Of a stretch of DNA of 64,000 bases, positions 1 to 8,762 are shown piece by piece. The notes beneath the pieces are model-generated. The model was not told the origin of the DNA. It made no database searches and worked only from the letters and a program-made list of their open reading frames with translations. The translations under genes were made by a program, and so were the position numbers. Every line of letters begins with the position of its first letter. Within the stretch, counting starts at the first letter, position 1. Source of the stretch: Streptomyces sp. Je 1-79 (GTDB lineage Bacteria > Actinomycetota > Actinomycetes > Streptomycetales > Streptomycetaceae). The DNA is taken from contig NZ_JAMGSL010000007.1 of NCBI RefSeq assembly GCF_025195125.1, positions 62,001 to 126,000 of the forward strand. Reading direction: 5' to 3'.

Positions 1-1
1 C

Positions 2-1090
2 CGCGACTCCCTCGGCCACTTCGCGCTCCGCCGCGACAAGGGCGTCGTCTTCTCCCCCAGCGGCAAGGCCGCCGTCTGCTACCGCGTCGTCTCCGGCGTC
101 ATGCTCGCCAGCGGCGACCCCATCGGCGACGTCGAGGCCTGGCCCGGCGCCATCGACCGCTTCATGGACGAGGCCAAGGCCCACTCCTGGACCCCCGCCG
201 TCATGGGCTGCTCCGAGACCGGCGGGGAGGTCTGGACCCGCGAGACCGGCCTCGACGCCCTCGAACTCGGCGACGAGGCGGTGGTGGACGTCGCGGATTT
301 CTCCCTCTCCGGGCGCGCCATGCGCAATGTGCGCCAGATGGTGAAGCGGATCGAGCGCAACGGCTACACCACCAAGGTCCGCCGCGTCCGTGACCTGTCC
401 GACGGCGAACTCGCCCGCGTCCGTCGCGCCGCCGCCGACTGGCGCGGCACCGACACCGAGCGCGGCTTCTCCATGGCACTCGGCCGCATCGGCGACCCTG
501 GCGACGGAGACGCCGTCATAGCGACCGCCCACAAGACGGACGAGGCGGCGGGAGACGGGCGGGCGGACGACGCCGACTCCCCCTACGGAGACCTCAAGGC
601 GATCATCCACTTCGTGCCCTGGGGCACCGACGGCATGTCCCTCGAACTCATGCGCCGCGACCGCTCCGCCGACCCCGGCATGAACGAGCTGCTCATCGTC
701 GCCGCCCTCCAGGAATCCCCCCGCCTGGGCATCGAACGCGTCTCCCTCAACTTCGCCATGTTCCGCGCGGCCCTCGCCCGCGGCGAGAAGATCGGCGCGG
801 GCCCCGTCCTGAGACTCTGGCGCGGACTGCTCGTCTTCCTCTCCCGCTGGTTCCAGATCGAGTCCCTGTACAAGTTCAACGCCAAGTTCCGGCCCCGCTG
901 GGAACCCCGCTTCGTCGTCTACCGCAAGAGCCGCGACCTGCCCCGCATCGGCTTCGCCGCCATGCAGGCCGAGGGTTTCGTCAACCTCGCGCTGCCCCGC
1001 CCCTTCACCCGACGCCGGTCCACCGCCGGCCCCCGCCCCTGCGCCCACGTCGTCACCCCACAGGCCGACCAGGAGGTCCGCGCGGCGTGA
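2..1090 (+). CDS. Phosphatidylglycerol lysyltransferase-type protein (DUF2156), 5' end missing
   Basis: The frame is open from base 2, so the gene begins before the window; 362 residues are visible. The region carries the GNAT-like DUF2156 domain of MprF/LysX-type aminoacyl-phosphatidylglycerol synthases: DSLGHFALRRDK at the start, then GDPIGD, LIVAALQE, and the C-terminal YKFNAKFRPRWEPRFVVY motif. These enzymes transfer an amino acid (usually lysine) from charged tRNA to membrane phosphatidylglycerol and lower surface charge. The N-terminal membrane domain expected in the family would lie upstream. A linker near residues 180-195 (rich in D, G and A) interrupts the domain. The gene ends 28 bp before folP and could share its transcript. 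Substrate amino acid cannot be read from the sequence. Confidence 0.85.
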   Translation, partial: RDSLGHFALRRDKGVVFSPSGKAAVCYRVVSGVMLASGDPIGDVEAWPGAIDRFMDEAKAHSWTPAVMGCSETGGEVWTRETGLDALELGDEAVVDVADFSLSGRAMRNVRQMVKRIERNGYTTKVRRVRDLSDGELARVRRAAADWRGTDTERGFSMALGRIGDPGDGDAVIATAHKTDEAAGDGRADDADSPYGDLKAIIHFVPWGTDGMSLELMRRDRSADPGMNELLIVAALQESPRLGIERVSLNFAMFRAALARGEKIGAGPVLRLWRGLLVFLSRWFQIESLYKFNAKFRPRWEPRFVVYRKSRDLPRIGFAAMQAEGFVNLALPRPFTRRRSTAGPRPCAHVVTPQADQEVRAA

Positions 1091-1106
1091 CCGAGGCCCC
1101 GGGCCC

Positions 1107-1112
1107 TACGCT
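1107..1112 (+). promoter_or_regulatory. Possible -10 element (TACGCT) for leaderless folP transcript
   Basis: TACGCT fits the TANNNT pattern and ends 6 bases before the folP ATG, the geometry of leaderless Streptomyces transcripts. No good ribosome binding site precedes folP. No clear -35 is visible, so this is only suggestive. Confidence 0.3.
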
Positions 1113-1118
1113 GGGCGT

Positions 1119-1979
1119 ATGAGTACGTCGATCGGTCGGGGCACGGCCTTGGGCCTGCCGGAGTGGGACCGCTGCGCGGTCATGGGCGTCGTCAACGTGA
1201 CGCCGGACTCCTTCTCCGACGGCGGCCGCTGGTTCGACACCACGGCCGCCGTCAAGCACGGACTCCACCTGGCCGCCGAAGGAGCCGACCTCGTCGACGT
1301 CGGCGGCGAGTCCACCCGCCCCGGCGCCAGCCGGGTCGACGAGGAAGAGGAGCTGCGCCGGGTCGTCCCCGTCGTCCGCGGCCTCGCCTCCGAAGGCGTC
1401 ACCGTCTCCGTCGACACCATGCGCGCCTCCGTCGCCCACGCAGCCGTCGCGGCGGGCGCCACACTCGTGAACGACGTCAGCGGCGGCCTCGCCGACCCCC
1501 GGATGGTCCCCGCCGTCGCCGCCGCCGAGGTCCCCTTCGTGGTCATGCACTGGCGCGGCTTCAGCCAAGACATGAACAGCCTCGCCGTCTACGACGACGT
1601 CGTCGTAGAGGTCGTCACCGAACTGCGCCACCGCATGGAGGCCGTCGTCGAGGGCGGCATCGCACCCGAGCGGATCGTCATCGACCCCGGCCTCGGCTTC
1701 GCCAAGCACGCCCCCCACGACCTCGCCCTCGTCGCCCACCTCCCCGAACTGCGCGCCCTGGGCCGCCCGCTGCTCGTCGCGGCCTCCCGGAAGCGCTTCC
1801 TCGGCCACGTCCTCACCCGCGAGGGCGCCACCCCGCCCCCGGCCCGCGAACGCGACGCCGCCACCGCCGCCGTCTCCGCCATCGCCGCCCACGAAGGGGC
1901 CTGGGCCGTCCGCGTCCACGAGGTCGGAGCCACCGCCGACGCCGTCCGAGTCGCCAGAGCCGTCGAAGGAGCCCGGTGA
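1119..1979 (+). CDS. folP: Dihydropteroate synthase
   Basis: This 286-residue TIM-barrel enzyme joins 6-hydroxymethyl-dihydropterin pyrophosphate to p-aminobenzoate in folate synthesis. The pterin-binding signature VNVTPDSFSDGG is at residues 25-36, followed by DVGGESTRPGA, the conserved NDVSGG, DPGLGFAKH and the ASRKRFLG loop. Length is normal for the family. The stop overlaps the start of the next gene as GTGA. It heads the run folP, NTF2-like, folB, folK, DUF3180, which is the usual Streptomyces order, with folE convergent from the other side. Sulfonamides target this enzyme. Confidence 0.97.
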   Translation: MSTSIGRGTALGLPEWDRCAVMGVVNVTPDSFSDGGRWFDTTAAVKHGLHLAAEGADLVDVGGESTRPGASRVDEEEELRRVVPVVRGLASEGVTVSVDTMRASVAHAAVAAGATLVNDVSGGLADPRMVPAVAAAEVPFVVMHWRGFSQDMNSLAVYDDVVVEVVTELRHRMEAVVEGGIAPERIVIDPGLGFAKHAPHDLALVAHLPELRALGRPLLVAASRKRFLGHVLTREGATPPPARERDAATAAVSAIAAHEGAWAVRVHEVGATADAVRVARAVEGAR

Positions 1980-2434
1980 CCCACCAGACCGACACCGAAG
2001 CGGTCGAGGCCGCGAACACCGCCTTCTACGAGGCGATGGAGCGCGGCGACTTCGAGGAGATCTCCGAGCTCTGGCTCGACGACGGCGCCACCCCCATCAG
2101 CTGCGTCCACCCCGGCTGGCCGGTGCTCTCCGGACGCGGCGAGGTCCTGCGCTCGTACGCCCTGATCATGGCGAACACCGAGTACATCCAGTTCTTCCTC
2201 ACCGACGTCAAGGTCTCCCTCGCCGGCGACGTGGCCGTCGTCACCTGCACCGAGAACATCCTCAGCGGCGGGCCGGCCGAGGACGGCGCCGAGCTCGGCC
2301 CGCTCGTCGGCCAGCTCGTGGTCGCCACCAATGTGTTCCGCCGCACATTCGAGGGCTGGAAGATCTGGTCCCACCACGGCTCCCCCGTACTCACCGAATC
2401 GGACGACGAGGAGGACGAGGAACCGGGCGCCTGA
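1976..2434 (+). CDS. NTF2-like (SnoaL/YybH-type) protein in folate operon
   Basis: The 152-residue protein starts at GTG 1976, which overlaps the folP stop (GTGA), so the two are probably translationally coupled. It has the alpha+beta barrel pattern of small NTF2-like proteins: an N-terminal helix with NTAFYEAMERGDFEEISELW, then a strand-rich half ending FRRTFEGWKIWSHHGSPV and an acidic tail (DDEEDEE). Family members bind small ligands or isomerise them; no catalytic residue can be assigned. Its place between folP and folB is conserved in Streptomyces, suggesting a minor role linked to folate metabolism, which is inference. Confidence 0.85.
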   Translation: MTHQTDTEAVEAANTAFYEAMERGDFEEISELWLDDGATPISCVHPGWPVLSGRGEVLRSYALIMANTEYIQFFLTDVKVSLAGDVAVVTCTENILSGGPAEDGAELGPLVGQLVVATNVFRRTFEGWKIWSHHGSPVLTESDDEEDEEPGA

Positions 2435-2635
2435 CGGGTTCCGGGGGCCGATCGGGTGATCCGTCGGATTGGAATCCGGACCTCTGGGTAGGGGCCGCAC
2501 TCAGCCCCTGTGGCCGCCGCCCGAACCCCCGTGGGCAAGCGCTGTCGGTGCCCGCAGGTAGATTCGATGCTGGACACCCGGCCGTCCGCACCCGGCTGCG
2601 TGGCCACAAGAACTACGACAGCAGGAGTGATTCGC

Positions 2636-2995
2636 GTGGATCGTGTCGCGCTGCGCGGCCTCAAGGCCCGAGGACACCACGGCGTCTTCCCCAAGGAACG
2701 CGAAGAAGGCCAGACCTTCATCGTGGACCTCGTCCTCGGCCTGGACACCCGCCCCGCGGCCGCCGACGACGACCTGACGAAGACCGTCCACTACGGCGTC
2801 GTGGCGGAAGAAGTCGTGGACGTGGTCCAGGGCGAGCCCGTCGACCTGATCGAGACGCTCGCCGAGCGGATCGCCGAGCAGTGCCTCAAGCACGCCGGAG
2901 TCCAGGAGGTCGAGGTCGTCGTCCACAAGCCGGACGCGCCGATCACGGTCCCCTTCGACGACGTGACCATCACCATCACCCGGAGCCGAGTATGA
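2636..2995 (+). CDS. folB: Dihydroneopterin aldolase
   Basis: This 119-residue protein starts at GTG 2636 with the site GCAGGAG 8 bases upstream; the open frame upstream of it has no coding character. It shows the FolB pattern: VALRGLKARGHHGVFPKER at the N-terminus, the conserved catalytic/binding residues in HHGVF, and KPDAPI in the C-terminal half. FolB removes glycolaldehyde from dihydroneopterin to give 6-hydroxymethyl-dihydropterin, the step before FolK. Its stop overlaps the folK start as ATGA. About 200 bp separate it from the gene before, so it may have its own promoter. Confidence 0.96.
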   Translation: MDRVALRGLKARGHHGVFPKEREEGQTFIVDLVLGLDTRPAAADDDLTKTVHYGVVAEEVVDVVQGEPVDLIETLAERIAEQCLKHAGVQEVEVVVHKPDAPITVPFDDVTITITRSRV

Positions 2996-3591
2996 AAGCC
3001 ACGCACAGCGACCCCACCGTGCAGCCCGTACCGGCCTCCGTCGTGGAGGCGGTCGACGCCGCCGACGTGACCCTGTCGAACCCGAAGTGGGCCGTCATCG
3101 CGCTCGGCGCGAACCTCGGCAACCGTCTGGAGACGCTCCAGGGCGCCGTCGACGCCCTGGAGGACACCCCGGGCCTCCGGGTCAAGGCCGTCTCCTCCGT
3201 GTACGAGACGGAGCCCTGGGGCGTCGAGCCCGGCAGCCAGCCCTCGTACCTCAACGCCGTCGCGCTCGTGAAGACGACCCTGCCGCCCAGCTCCCTCCTG
3301 GAGCGGGCACACGCCGTCGAAGAGGCCTTCCACCGGGTCCGCGAGGAGCGCTGGGGCGCGCGCACCATCGACGTCGACATCGTGGCGTACGCCGACGTGG
3401 TCTCCGACGACCCCGTCCTCACCCTTCCCCACCCCCGCGCCCACCAGCGCGCCTTCGTGCTCGCCCCCTGGCACGACGTGGACCCCGACGCCCAGCTGCC
3501 CGGACACGGCGCGGTCGCCGAGCTGCTCACGGCGGTCGGCCACACCGGCGTCGTGCCGCGCGCCGACCTGGAACTCCGTCTGCCCGAGTAG
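2992..3591 (+). CDS. folK: 2-amino-4-hydroxy-6-hydroxymethyldihydropteridine pyrophosphokinase
   Basis: The ATG at 2992 overlaps the folB stop. The product is 199 residues, slightly longer than E. coli HPPK because of a 35-residue N-terminal extension. The kinase core begins at VIALGANLGNRLETLQGAVDAL, includes SSVYETEPWG, and has the signature WGARTIDVDIVAY with the magnesium-binding acidic residues, then LPHPRAHQRAFVLAPW. It transfers pyrophosphate from ATP to hydroxymethyl-dihydropterin and supplies FolP. It closes the folP-folB-folK set. Confidence 0.96.
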   Translation: MKATHSDPTVQPVPASVVEAVDAADVTLSNPKWAVIALGANLGNRLETLQGAVDALEDTPGLRVKAVSSVYETEPWGVEPGSQPSYLNAVALVKTTLPPSSLLERAHAVEEAFHRVREERWGARTIDVDIVAYADVVSDDPVLTLPHPRAHQRAFVLAPWHDVDPDAQLPGHGAVAELLTAVGHTGVVPRADLELRLPE

Positions 3592-3640
3592 TCGTTAGGC
3601 TCGTGGAAGACCGCCCGCGAGACGACACGAAGGACACCCG

Positions 3641-4126
3641 GTGAAACAACTGCGGCTCAAGGTTCTCGCCGGACTGTTCATCGTGGCCGGAATCCTGTCC
3701 TGGGGCGCGGCACGCCTCTGGGACGCGGTCGGCACCCTGCCGAGCGTGCCGCTCGCGGCGCCGATCGTCCTCGCGTCGATCGCGGTCGTCCTGACCGCGA
3801 CGGCCCTCTCCCTCCGCTCCCGCCTGAAGGCCCAGCGCGAGCGCCGCCCCGGCGCGAAGGGCGTCGAGCCGCTGATGGCGGCCCGCGCGGTGGTCTTCGG
3901 CCAGGCGAGCGCCCTGGTCGCCGCCCTGGTCGCCGGCATGTACGGCGGTGTGGGCGTCTTCCTCCTGGGCTCCCTGGACATCCCGGCCCGCCGCGACCAG
4001 GCGATCTACGCCGGCTTCTCGGTCCTGGCGGGCTTCGGCGTGATCGCGGCGGCCCTCTTCCTGGAACGCGTCTGCAAGCTCCCCGAGGACGACGAGAACG
4101 GCAAGGGCACGGCCCCGGTGGCCTGA
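3641..4126 (+). CDS. DUF3180 membrane protein
   Basis: A 161-residue protein with four predicted membrane segments (about residues 8-25, 38-58, 84-108 and 122-142) separated by a basic loop (LRSRLKAQRERRPG). It matches the actinobacterial DUF3180 family, which sits next to folK in many Actinobacteria. No biochemical function is known. The start at 3641 follows folK by about 50 bp with GGACACCCGGTG-type spacing and no strong Shine-Dalgarno site. The gene converges on the LAGLIDADG gene and folE. Confidence 0.85.
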   Translation: MKQLRLKVLAGLFIVAGILSWGAARLWDAVGTLPSVPLAAPIVLASIAVVLTATALSLRSRLKAQRERRPGAKGVEPLMAARAVVFGQASALVAALVAGMYGGVGVFLLGSLDIPARRDQAIYAGFSVLAGFGVIAAALFLERVCKLPEDDENGKGTAPVA

Positions 4127-4222
4127 GGCTCGGCGACAGACCCCGTCGATGCCGTCGGAGAAGCCCGGGAACGCCGACTGGGCCATGCGCGCAGGCTCAC
4201 GGCCCCCTCTGACACCCCGGCC

Positions 4223-5212
4223 CTACCTGGGCGCGCGCACGAGATGCCCGTTGACCAGGAAGCTGGGGTGCGGTTCGAGCCGGTAGCTGTAGAACGTGAA
4301 GGGCTTGGCACCGAGGGCGGGGCGGGGGCGGACTTCGCGGACCTGGATCCAGGAGGACTCGGGAGGGTCGATGCGGTGGCGCTCGGGGACGAAGGTGCCC
4401 CTGCTCTCCCAGCGATCCGACACGCAGAGCTGGGAGCCCCTCGTCCGTGAGGGGGTGAACCGCGCTCCGATGATCTGAGCCAACTCGGCCAGGAACGGCG
4501 CATTGGCGCTCACGATCATGCGCCCCGGCCAGCTCTTGATGCGGCAACCGTCACCGTCGACGTATCCGTCGAGGAAGCCGTCGAAGGTGTCGATGTCCCG
4601 GAGTACCACCCGCGGAAAGCGCTGCCGCATGTGATGCGCGTCCCCGCCCACGTAGTGGCGCAGCGCGTCGGACAGGTACGACGACACCACCCGTACCCGG
4701 AAGCCCGCGAGATCCCGCTTGAGGTAGCCCGACGGCCGGCTCACCGACTCCACCCGGGCCGGTAGCCCCGTGCATGCCGTCAGGGCAGCTGCGTACCGGG
4801 ACGCGAAGTCCTCCTCGTTCACGACGAGCGATACATAGTTCTTGCCGACCGTCCCGTCGGCGCACGTGGCCCCGACGAAATAGCCGAACTCGTATCCCGG
4901 CTCAATCGTCGGCCGCTCCCTGCACAGCTTCCGTGCGAGCGTCCAGGCGACCGTCGTCCCCACCGCGTCCCTAGCGGGTGTCCACCCGTTCTGCGTGGCG
5001 AGCAGCAAGTCCGGGCTGGCGATGAACGCCATGTGGTCCGTGACCACTTCGACGGCACACCGGGTCTTGGCCGCCGTCACTCCCACCACCGTGGTCTGCG
5101 CCGTCCGATCACCGTCCAGCGTCCACAGCAAACTGCCGAGAGCCACGTTCCTCGCTTGGGTGCGGCCCTCGACCAGGTTCACCAGCATCTTGCTGGAAAG
5201 CCCGTACCCCAT
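4223..5212 (-). CDS. Free-standing intein-like (Hint) LAGLIDADG endonuclease
   Basis: The 329-residue product has the layout of an intein without exteins. Residues about 10-95 look like a split Hint fold: LVEGRTQARNVALGSLLWTL as a block A relative, then VVTDHMAFIASPDLLL and NGWTPARDA as block B. Two LAGLIDADG-type helices follow: PGYEFGYFVGATCADGTVG and FDGFLDGYVDGDGC, each with the acidic residue needed for metal-dependent cleavage. The C-terminus HPSFLVNGHLVRAPR resembles an intein C-terminal block but lacks the terminal His-Asn pair, and the N-terminal splicing Cys is absent, so splicing is not expected. The start ATG follows a strong site AAGGGGGA. It sits 67 bp downstream of folE, same strand, as an insertion in a conserved gene order. 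Confidence 0.85.
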   Translation of the reverse strand: MGYGLSSKMLVNLVEGRTQARNVALGSLLWTLDGDRTAQTTVVGVTAAKTRCAVEVVTDHMAFIASPDLLLATQNGWTPARDAVGTTVAWTLARKLCRERPTIEPGYEFGYFVGATCADGTVGKNYVSLVVNEEDFASRYAAALTACTGLPARVESVSRPSGYLKRDLAGFRVRVVSSYLSDALRHYVGGDAHHMRQRFPRVVLRDIDTFDGFLDGYVDGDGCRIKSWPGRMIVSANAPFLAELAQIIGARFTPSRTRGSQLCVSDRWESRGTFVPERHRIDPPESSWIQVREVRPRPALGAKPFTFYSYRLEPHPSFLVNGHLVRAPR

Positions 5213-5221
5213 ACCGATCCC

Positions 5222-5252
5222 CCTTGATCAGCGATCCCTCCACTGATCAAGG
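5222..5252 (-). promoter_or_regulatory. Inverted repeat covering the ribosome binding site of the Hint/LAGLIDADG gene
   Basis: CCTTGATCA (5222-5230) and TGATCAAGG (5244-5252) form perfect 9-base arms around a 13-base loop. On the minus-strand transcript the downstream arm ends in AAGG, the first part of the AAGGGGGA ribosome binding site for the gene starting at 5212. Folding would hide that site. Each arm also contains the palindrome TGATCA. It could instead be a protein or endonuclease binding site. Confidence 0.55.
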
Positions 5253-5279
5253 ACGGTATGGAGCAAGGCGGACAGCATG

Positions 5280-5888
5280 CTACGAACGTGCCAATATCAG
5301 AGACATGGCCTCGGAACGTGTAGTAGCGTCACGCAGTTGACCACGTACCGCCGAGGTCGTCGTCTTCGCGCCCGGCTTGCGGATGCCGCGAAGCGACATG
5401 CACATGTGCTCGGCCTCGATGACGACGATCGCGCCACGCGCCTCAAGGATGTCCATCAGCGAATCGGCGATCTGCGTCGTCAGCCGCTCCTGCACCTGCG
5501 GACGGCGAGCGAAGACATCGACGAGGCGCGCCAGCTTTGACAGGCCCGTAATTTTGCCCGTTTCCGCCGGAATGTAGCCAATGTGAGCTACGCCATGGAA
5601 TGGCAGCAAATGATGTTCGCATTGCGACGTCAGTTCGATATCTTTCACGAGCACCAGCTCGTCGTGCCCCAGGTCGAACGTCGTCGTCAGGACGTCCTCC
5701 GGCTTCATCCAAAGCCCCGCGAAAAGCTCCCTGTACGCCCGCGCCACCCGCGCCGGCGTCTCCCTGAGGCCCTCGCGGTCCGGGTCCTCGCCGACCGCGA
5801 TGAGGAGCTCTCGTACGGCGTTCTCGGCGCGCTTCTCGTCGAACTCGCCGATCGTGCCCTCGCCGTCCAACGTCACCGGGTCGGTCAT
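5280..5888 (-). CDS. folE: GTP cyclohydrolase I
   Basis: A 202-residue enzyme that opens GTP to 7,8-dihydroneopterin triphosphate, the first step of folate synthesis. Zinc ligands are visible as Cys90 (SQCEHH), His93 and Cys163 ([10 protein letters not shown]); His92 and the following LPFHG form the active site, and the C-terminal TTTSAVRG matches the family end. Length is standard. It lies downstream of ftsH on the minus strand with a strong hairpin between them. The other folate genes (folP, folB, folK) converge from the left, so the pathway is split between two facing transcripts. Confidence 0.97.
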   Translation of the reverse strand: MTDPVTLDGEGTIGEFDEKRAENAVRELLIAVGEDPDREGLRETPARVARAYRELFAGLWMKPEDVLTTTFDLGHDELVLVKDIELTSQCEHHLLPFHGVAHIGYIPAETGKITGLSKLARLVDVFARRPQVQERLTTQIADSLMDILEARGAIVVIEAEHMCMSLRGIRKPGAKTTTSAVRGQLRDATTRSEAMSLILARS

Positions 5889-5926
5889 CTGTGCCTCGTT
5901 CCTCTGAACTGATGTGCGCGAAAATG

Positions 5927-5966
5927 AGCCGCGCCCCCACAGGCTAAAACCTGTGGGGGCGCGGCT
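5927..5966. terminator. Strong hairpin between ftsH and folE
   Basis: AGCCGCGCCCCCACAGG (5927-5943) and CCTGTGGGGGCGCGGCT (5950-5966) are perfect 17-base complements around a 6-base loop. It lies between the ftsH stop and the folE start on the minus strand. The minus-strand downstream side is CATTTTCG, a weak T-run. It should terminate or attenuate ftsH transcription before folE. Confidence 0.85.
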
Positions 5967-5986
5967 TCCATTCCGGGTGGCCGGGG

Positions 5987-8020
5987 TCAGGACTCCGGAG
6001 TCTCCTCCGGGGCGACCTCGATGGCCTTGGTGGTGTCCACCGTCGCCGTCGCCGCCGACGAGCCGTTCGCTCCGTTCGTCAGTGCCAGCTCCTTGGGGGA
6101 GAGCACCGGCGGGCGGGTCGAGGGCGTACGGCGGGACGAGCCCGTCCAGGCCGGTCGGGCCGGGCGCTTGACGATCGGCGCGAAGATCTCGGCGATCTCC
6201 TCCTTGCCCAGCGTCTCCCTCTCCAGGAGCTGCAGGACCAGGTTGTCGAGGACGTCACGGTTCTCGACGAGGATCTCCCACGCCTCGTTGTGCGCGGTCT
6301 CGATGAGCTTCTTGACCTCTTCGTCGACCAGCGCGGCGACCTCTTCCGAGTAGTCGCGCTGGTGCGCCATCTCACGGCCCAGGAACGGTTCGGTGTTGTC
6401 GCCGCCGAACTTGATCGCGCCGAGCCGCTCGGTCATGCCGTACTGCGTGACCATCGCGCGAGCGGTGGCCGTGGCCTTCTCGATGTCGTTCGCCGCGCCC
6501 GTGGTCGGGTCGTGGAAGACGAGCTCCTCCGCCGCGCGCCCGCCCAGCATGTACGCCAGCTGGTCGAGCATCTCGTTGCGGGTGGTCGAGTACTTGTCCT
6601 CGTCCGGGAGCACCATCGTGTAGCCGAGGGCCCGGCCGCGGGACAGGATCGTGATCTTGTGGACCGGGTCGGAGTTCGGCGAGGCCGCCGCGACCAGGGC
6701 GTGACCGCCCTCGTGGTACGCGGTGATCTTCTTCTCCTTGTCCGACATGATCCGGGTCCGCTTCTGCGGGCCCGCGACCACACGGTCGATCGCCTCGTCC
6801 AGCGAGTGGTTGTCGATCAGCTTCTTGTCCGAGCGGGCGGTGAGCAGCGCCGCCTCGTTCAGGACGTTGGAGAGATCGGCACCGGTGAAGCCGGGCGTGC
6901 GACGGGCGACGGCGCCGAGGTCGACGTCCGGCGCGACCGGCTTGCCCTTCTGGTGGACCTTGAGGATCTCCAGACGGCCCTGCATGTCCGGACGGTCGAC
7001 GGCGATCTGCCGGTCGAAACGGCCGGGACGCAGCAGCGCCGGGTCGAGGATGTCGGGCCGGTTCGTGGCGGCGATCAGGATGACGCCGCCCTTCACGTCG
7101 AAGCCGTCCATCTCGACGAGGAGCTGGTTGAGGGTCTGCTCGCGCTCGTCGTGGCCACCGCCGAGTCCGGCACCGCGGTGACGGCCGACGGCGTCGATCT
7201 CGTCGACGAAGACGATCGCCGGGGCGTTCGCCTTGGCCTGCTCGAAGAGGTCGCGGACCCGGGAGGCACCGACACCGACGAACATCTCGACGAAGTCGGA
7301 ACCGGAGATCGAGTAGAACGGCACGCCGGCCTCGCCCGCGACGGCGCGCGCGAGGAGGGTCTTGCCGGTTCCGGGCGGGCCGTAGAGCAGCACACCCTTG
7401 GGGATCTTGGCGCCGACGGCCTGGAACTTCGCCGGCTCCTGGAGGAACTCCTTGATCTCGTGGAGTTCCTCGACGGCCTCGTCGGAGCCCGCCACGTCGG
7501 CGAAGGTGGTCTTCGGCGTGTCCTTGGTGATCAGCTTGGCCTTGGACTTCCCGAAGTTCATGACTCGGGAGCCGCCGCCCTGCATCTGGTTCATCAGGAA
7601 CAGGAAGACGACCACGATGAGGACGAAGGGAAGCAGCGAGAGCAGCACCGACAGGAACGGGCTCTGCCGCTCAGGGGAGACGGTGTAGCCCTTGTCGAGG
7701 TCGCCGGAGGCGGACTGCTCCTGGAGCGTGGTGGTCAGGTTGGCGCCCTGGTCACCGATGTAGCTGGCCTGGATCTTGGTGCTGCCGCCGTACTTGTCCT
7801 TGTCGGCGCCCTTCTTGAGCTCGACCTTGATGACCTGCTCGTCGCCGGTCGTCAGCTTGACCTGGTCGGCCTGCTTGTCATTGATCGCCTGGACGACCCT
7901 GCTGGTGTCCACCGTCTTGTAGCCCTCGGACGAGCCGACGACCTGCATCAGCACGACCACGGCGAGGACGGCCAGCACGATCCACATGACCGGCCCACGG
8001 AAGTATCGCTTCACGTCCAT
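5987..8020 (-). CDS. ftsH: ATP-dependent zinc metalloprotease FtsH
   Basis: A 677-residue membrane-anchored AAA+ protease that degrades misfolded and regulatory membrane proteins. Two membrane segments (about 12-27 and 121-143) flank an extracytoplasmic domain. The AAA module has Walker A GPPGTGKT at 214-221, Walker [10 protein letters not shown], the second-region-of-homology [20 protein letters not shown], and the pore motif FVE. The zinc site HEGGH is near residue 430. The C-terminal tail after about 610 is Pro/Ser/Thr/Ala-rich and low-complexity, as is common in Streptomyces FtsH. Gene order hpt-ftsH-folE is conserved. Confidence 0.97.
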   Translation of the reverse strand: MDVKRYFRGPVMWIVLAVLAVVVLMQVVGSSEGYKTVDTSRVVQAINDKQADQVKLTTGDEQVIKVELKKGADKDKYGGSTKIQASYIGDQGANLTTTLQEQSASGDLDKGYTVSPERQSPFLSVLLSLLPFVLIVVVFLFLMNQMQGGGSRVMNFGKSKAKLITKDTPKTTFADVAGSDEAVEELHEIKEFLQEPAKFQAVGAKIPKGVLLYGPPGTGKTLLARAVAGEAGVPFYSISGSDFVEMFVGVGASRVRDLFEQAKANAPAIVFVDEIDAVGRHRGAGLGGGHDEREQTLNQLLVEMDGFDVKGGVILIAATNRPDILDPALLRPGRFDRQIAVDRPDMQGRLEILKVHQKGKPVAPDVDLGAVARRTPGFTGADLSNVLNEAALLTARSDKKLIDNHSLDEAIDRVVAGPQKRTRIMSDKEKKITAYHEGGHALVAAASPNSDPVHKITILSRGRALGYTMVLPDEDKYSTTRNEMLDQLAYMLGGRAAEELVFHDPTTGAANDIEKATATARAMVTQYGMTERLGAIKFGGDNTEPFLGREMAHQRDYSEEVAALVDEEVKKLIETAHNEAWEILVENRDVLDNLVLQLLERETLGKEEIAEIFAPIVKRPARPAWTGSSRRTPSTRPPVLSPKELALTNGANGSSAATATVDTTKAIEVAPEETPES

Positions 8021-8181
8021 CCATACGGAGCGAGAACGCTCCGTCCCTCCTGCCCGTAGGTAAATGCTGCTGTGAGAGCTGCTATGAGAAAAAGCTGTTC
8101 TTCGGACGGTACCTCAGCCTGGTGACCCGTGACCGCCTTCCTCTGCTCCAACGGCGGGAGGGCGGTCCGGGTTCCCGTGCG

Positions 8182-8736
8182 TCAGCCTCCGTAGACGTGC
8201 GGCGCGAGCGTGCCGACGAAGGGGAGGTTGCGGTACTTCTCGGCGTAGTCGAGTCCGTATCCGACGACGAACTCGTTGGGGATGTCGAAGCCGATCCACT
8301 TCACGTCGATCGCGACCTTGGCGGCGTCCGGCTTACGGAGCAGGGTGCAGACCTCCAGGGAGGCCGGCTCGCGCGATCCGAGGTTGGACAGCAGCCAGGA
8401 CAGCGTCAGACCGGAGTCGATGATGTCCTCGACGATCAGGACGTGCCTGCCCTTGATGTCGGTGTCGAGGTCCTTGAGGATGCGGACGACGCCCGAGGAC
8501 TGGGTGCCGGCGCCGTAGGAGGAGACGGCCATCCAGTCCATGGTGACGGGGGTGGACAGCGCGCGCGCCAGGTCCGCCATCACCATCACGGCGCCCTTGA
8601 GGACACCGACGATGAGCAGGTCCTTGCCCGCGTACTCCGCGTCGATCTTCGCGGCCAGCTCGGCCAGCTTCGCGTCGATCTCTTCCTTGGTGATGAGCAC
8701 CGACTTGAGGTCGGTGCCCATGTCCTTCTCGTTCAC
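8182..8736 (-). CDS. hpt: Hypoxanthine phosphoribosyltransferase
   Basis: A purine-salvage enzyme that converts hypoxanthine or guanine and PRPP into IMP or GMP. The PRPP-binding signature [13 protein letters not shown] and the base-recognition region [25 protein letters not shown] are intact. I chose GTG 8736 (184 residues) because a GAAAG site lies about 9 bases upstream; the ATG at 8721 (179 residues) is the alternative, but its AGAAGG site is only 2 bases away. tilS ends 26 bp upstream on the same strand, so the two are probably one transcript. Confidence 0.95.
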   Translation of the reverse strand: MNEKDMGTDLKSVLITKEEIDAKLAELAAKIDAEYAGKDLLIVGVLKGAVMVMADLARALSTPVTMDWMAVSSYGAGTQSSGVVRILKDLDTDIKGRHVLIVEDIIDSGLTLSWLLSNLGSREPASLEVCTLLRKPDAAKVAIDVKWIGFDIPNEFVVGYGLDYAEKYRNLPFVGTLAPHVYGG

Positions 8737-8762
8737 CCGGGTCACTTTCGTTGCAGCTTGCG

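Noticed and set aside
4223..5212. Active intein
   Set aside because: It lacks the first splicing Cys/Ser, the terminal His-Asn and any extein sequence on either side.
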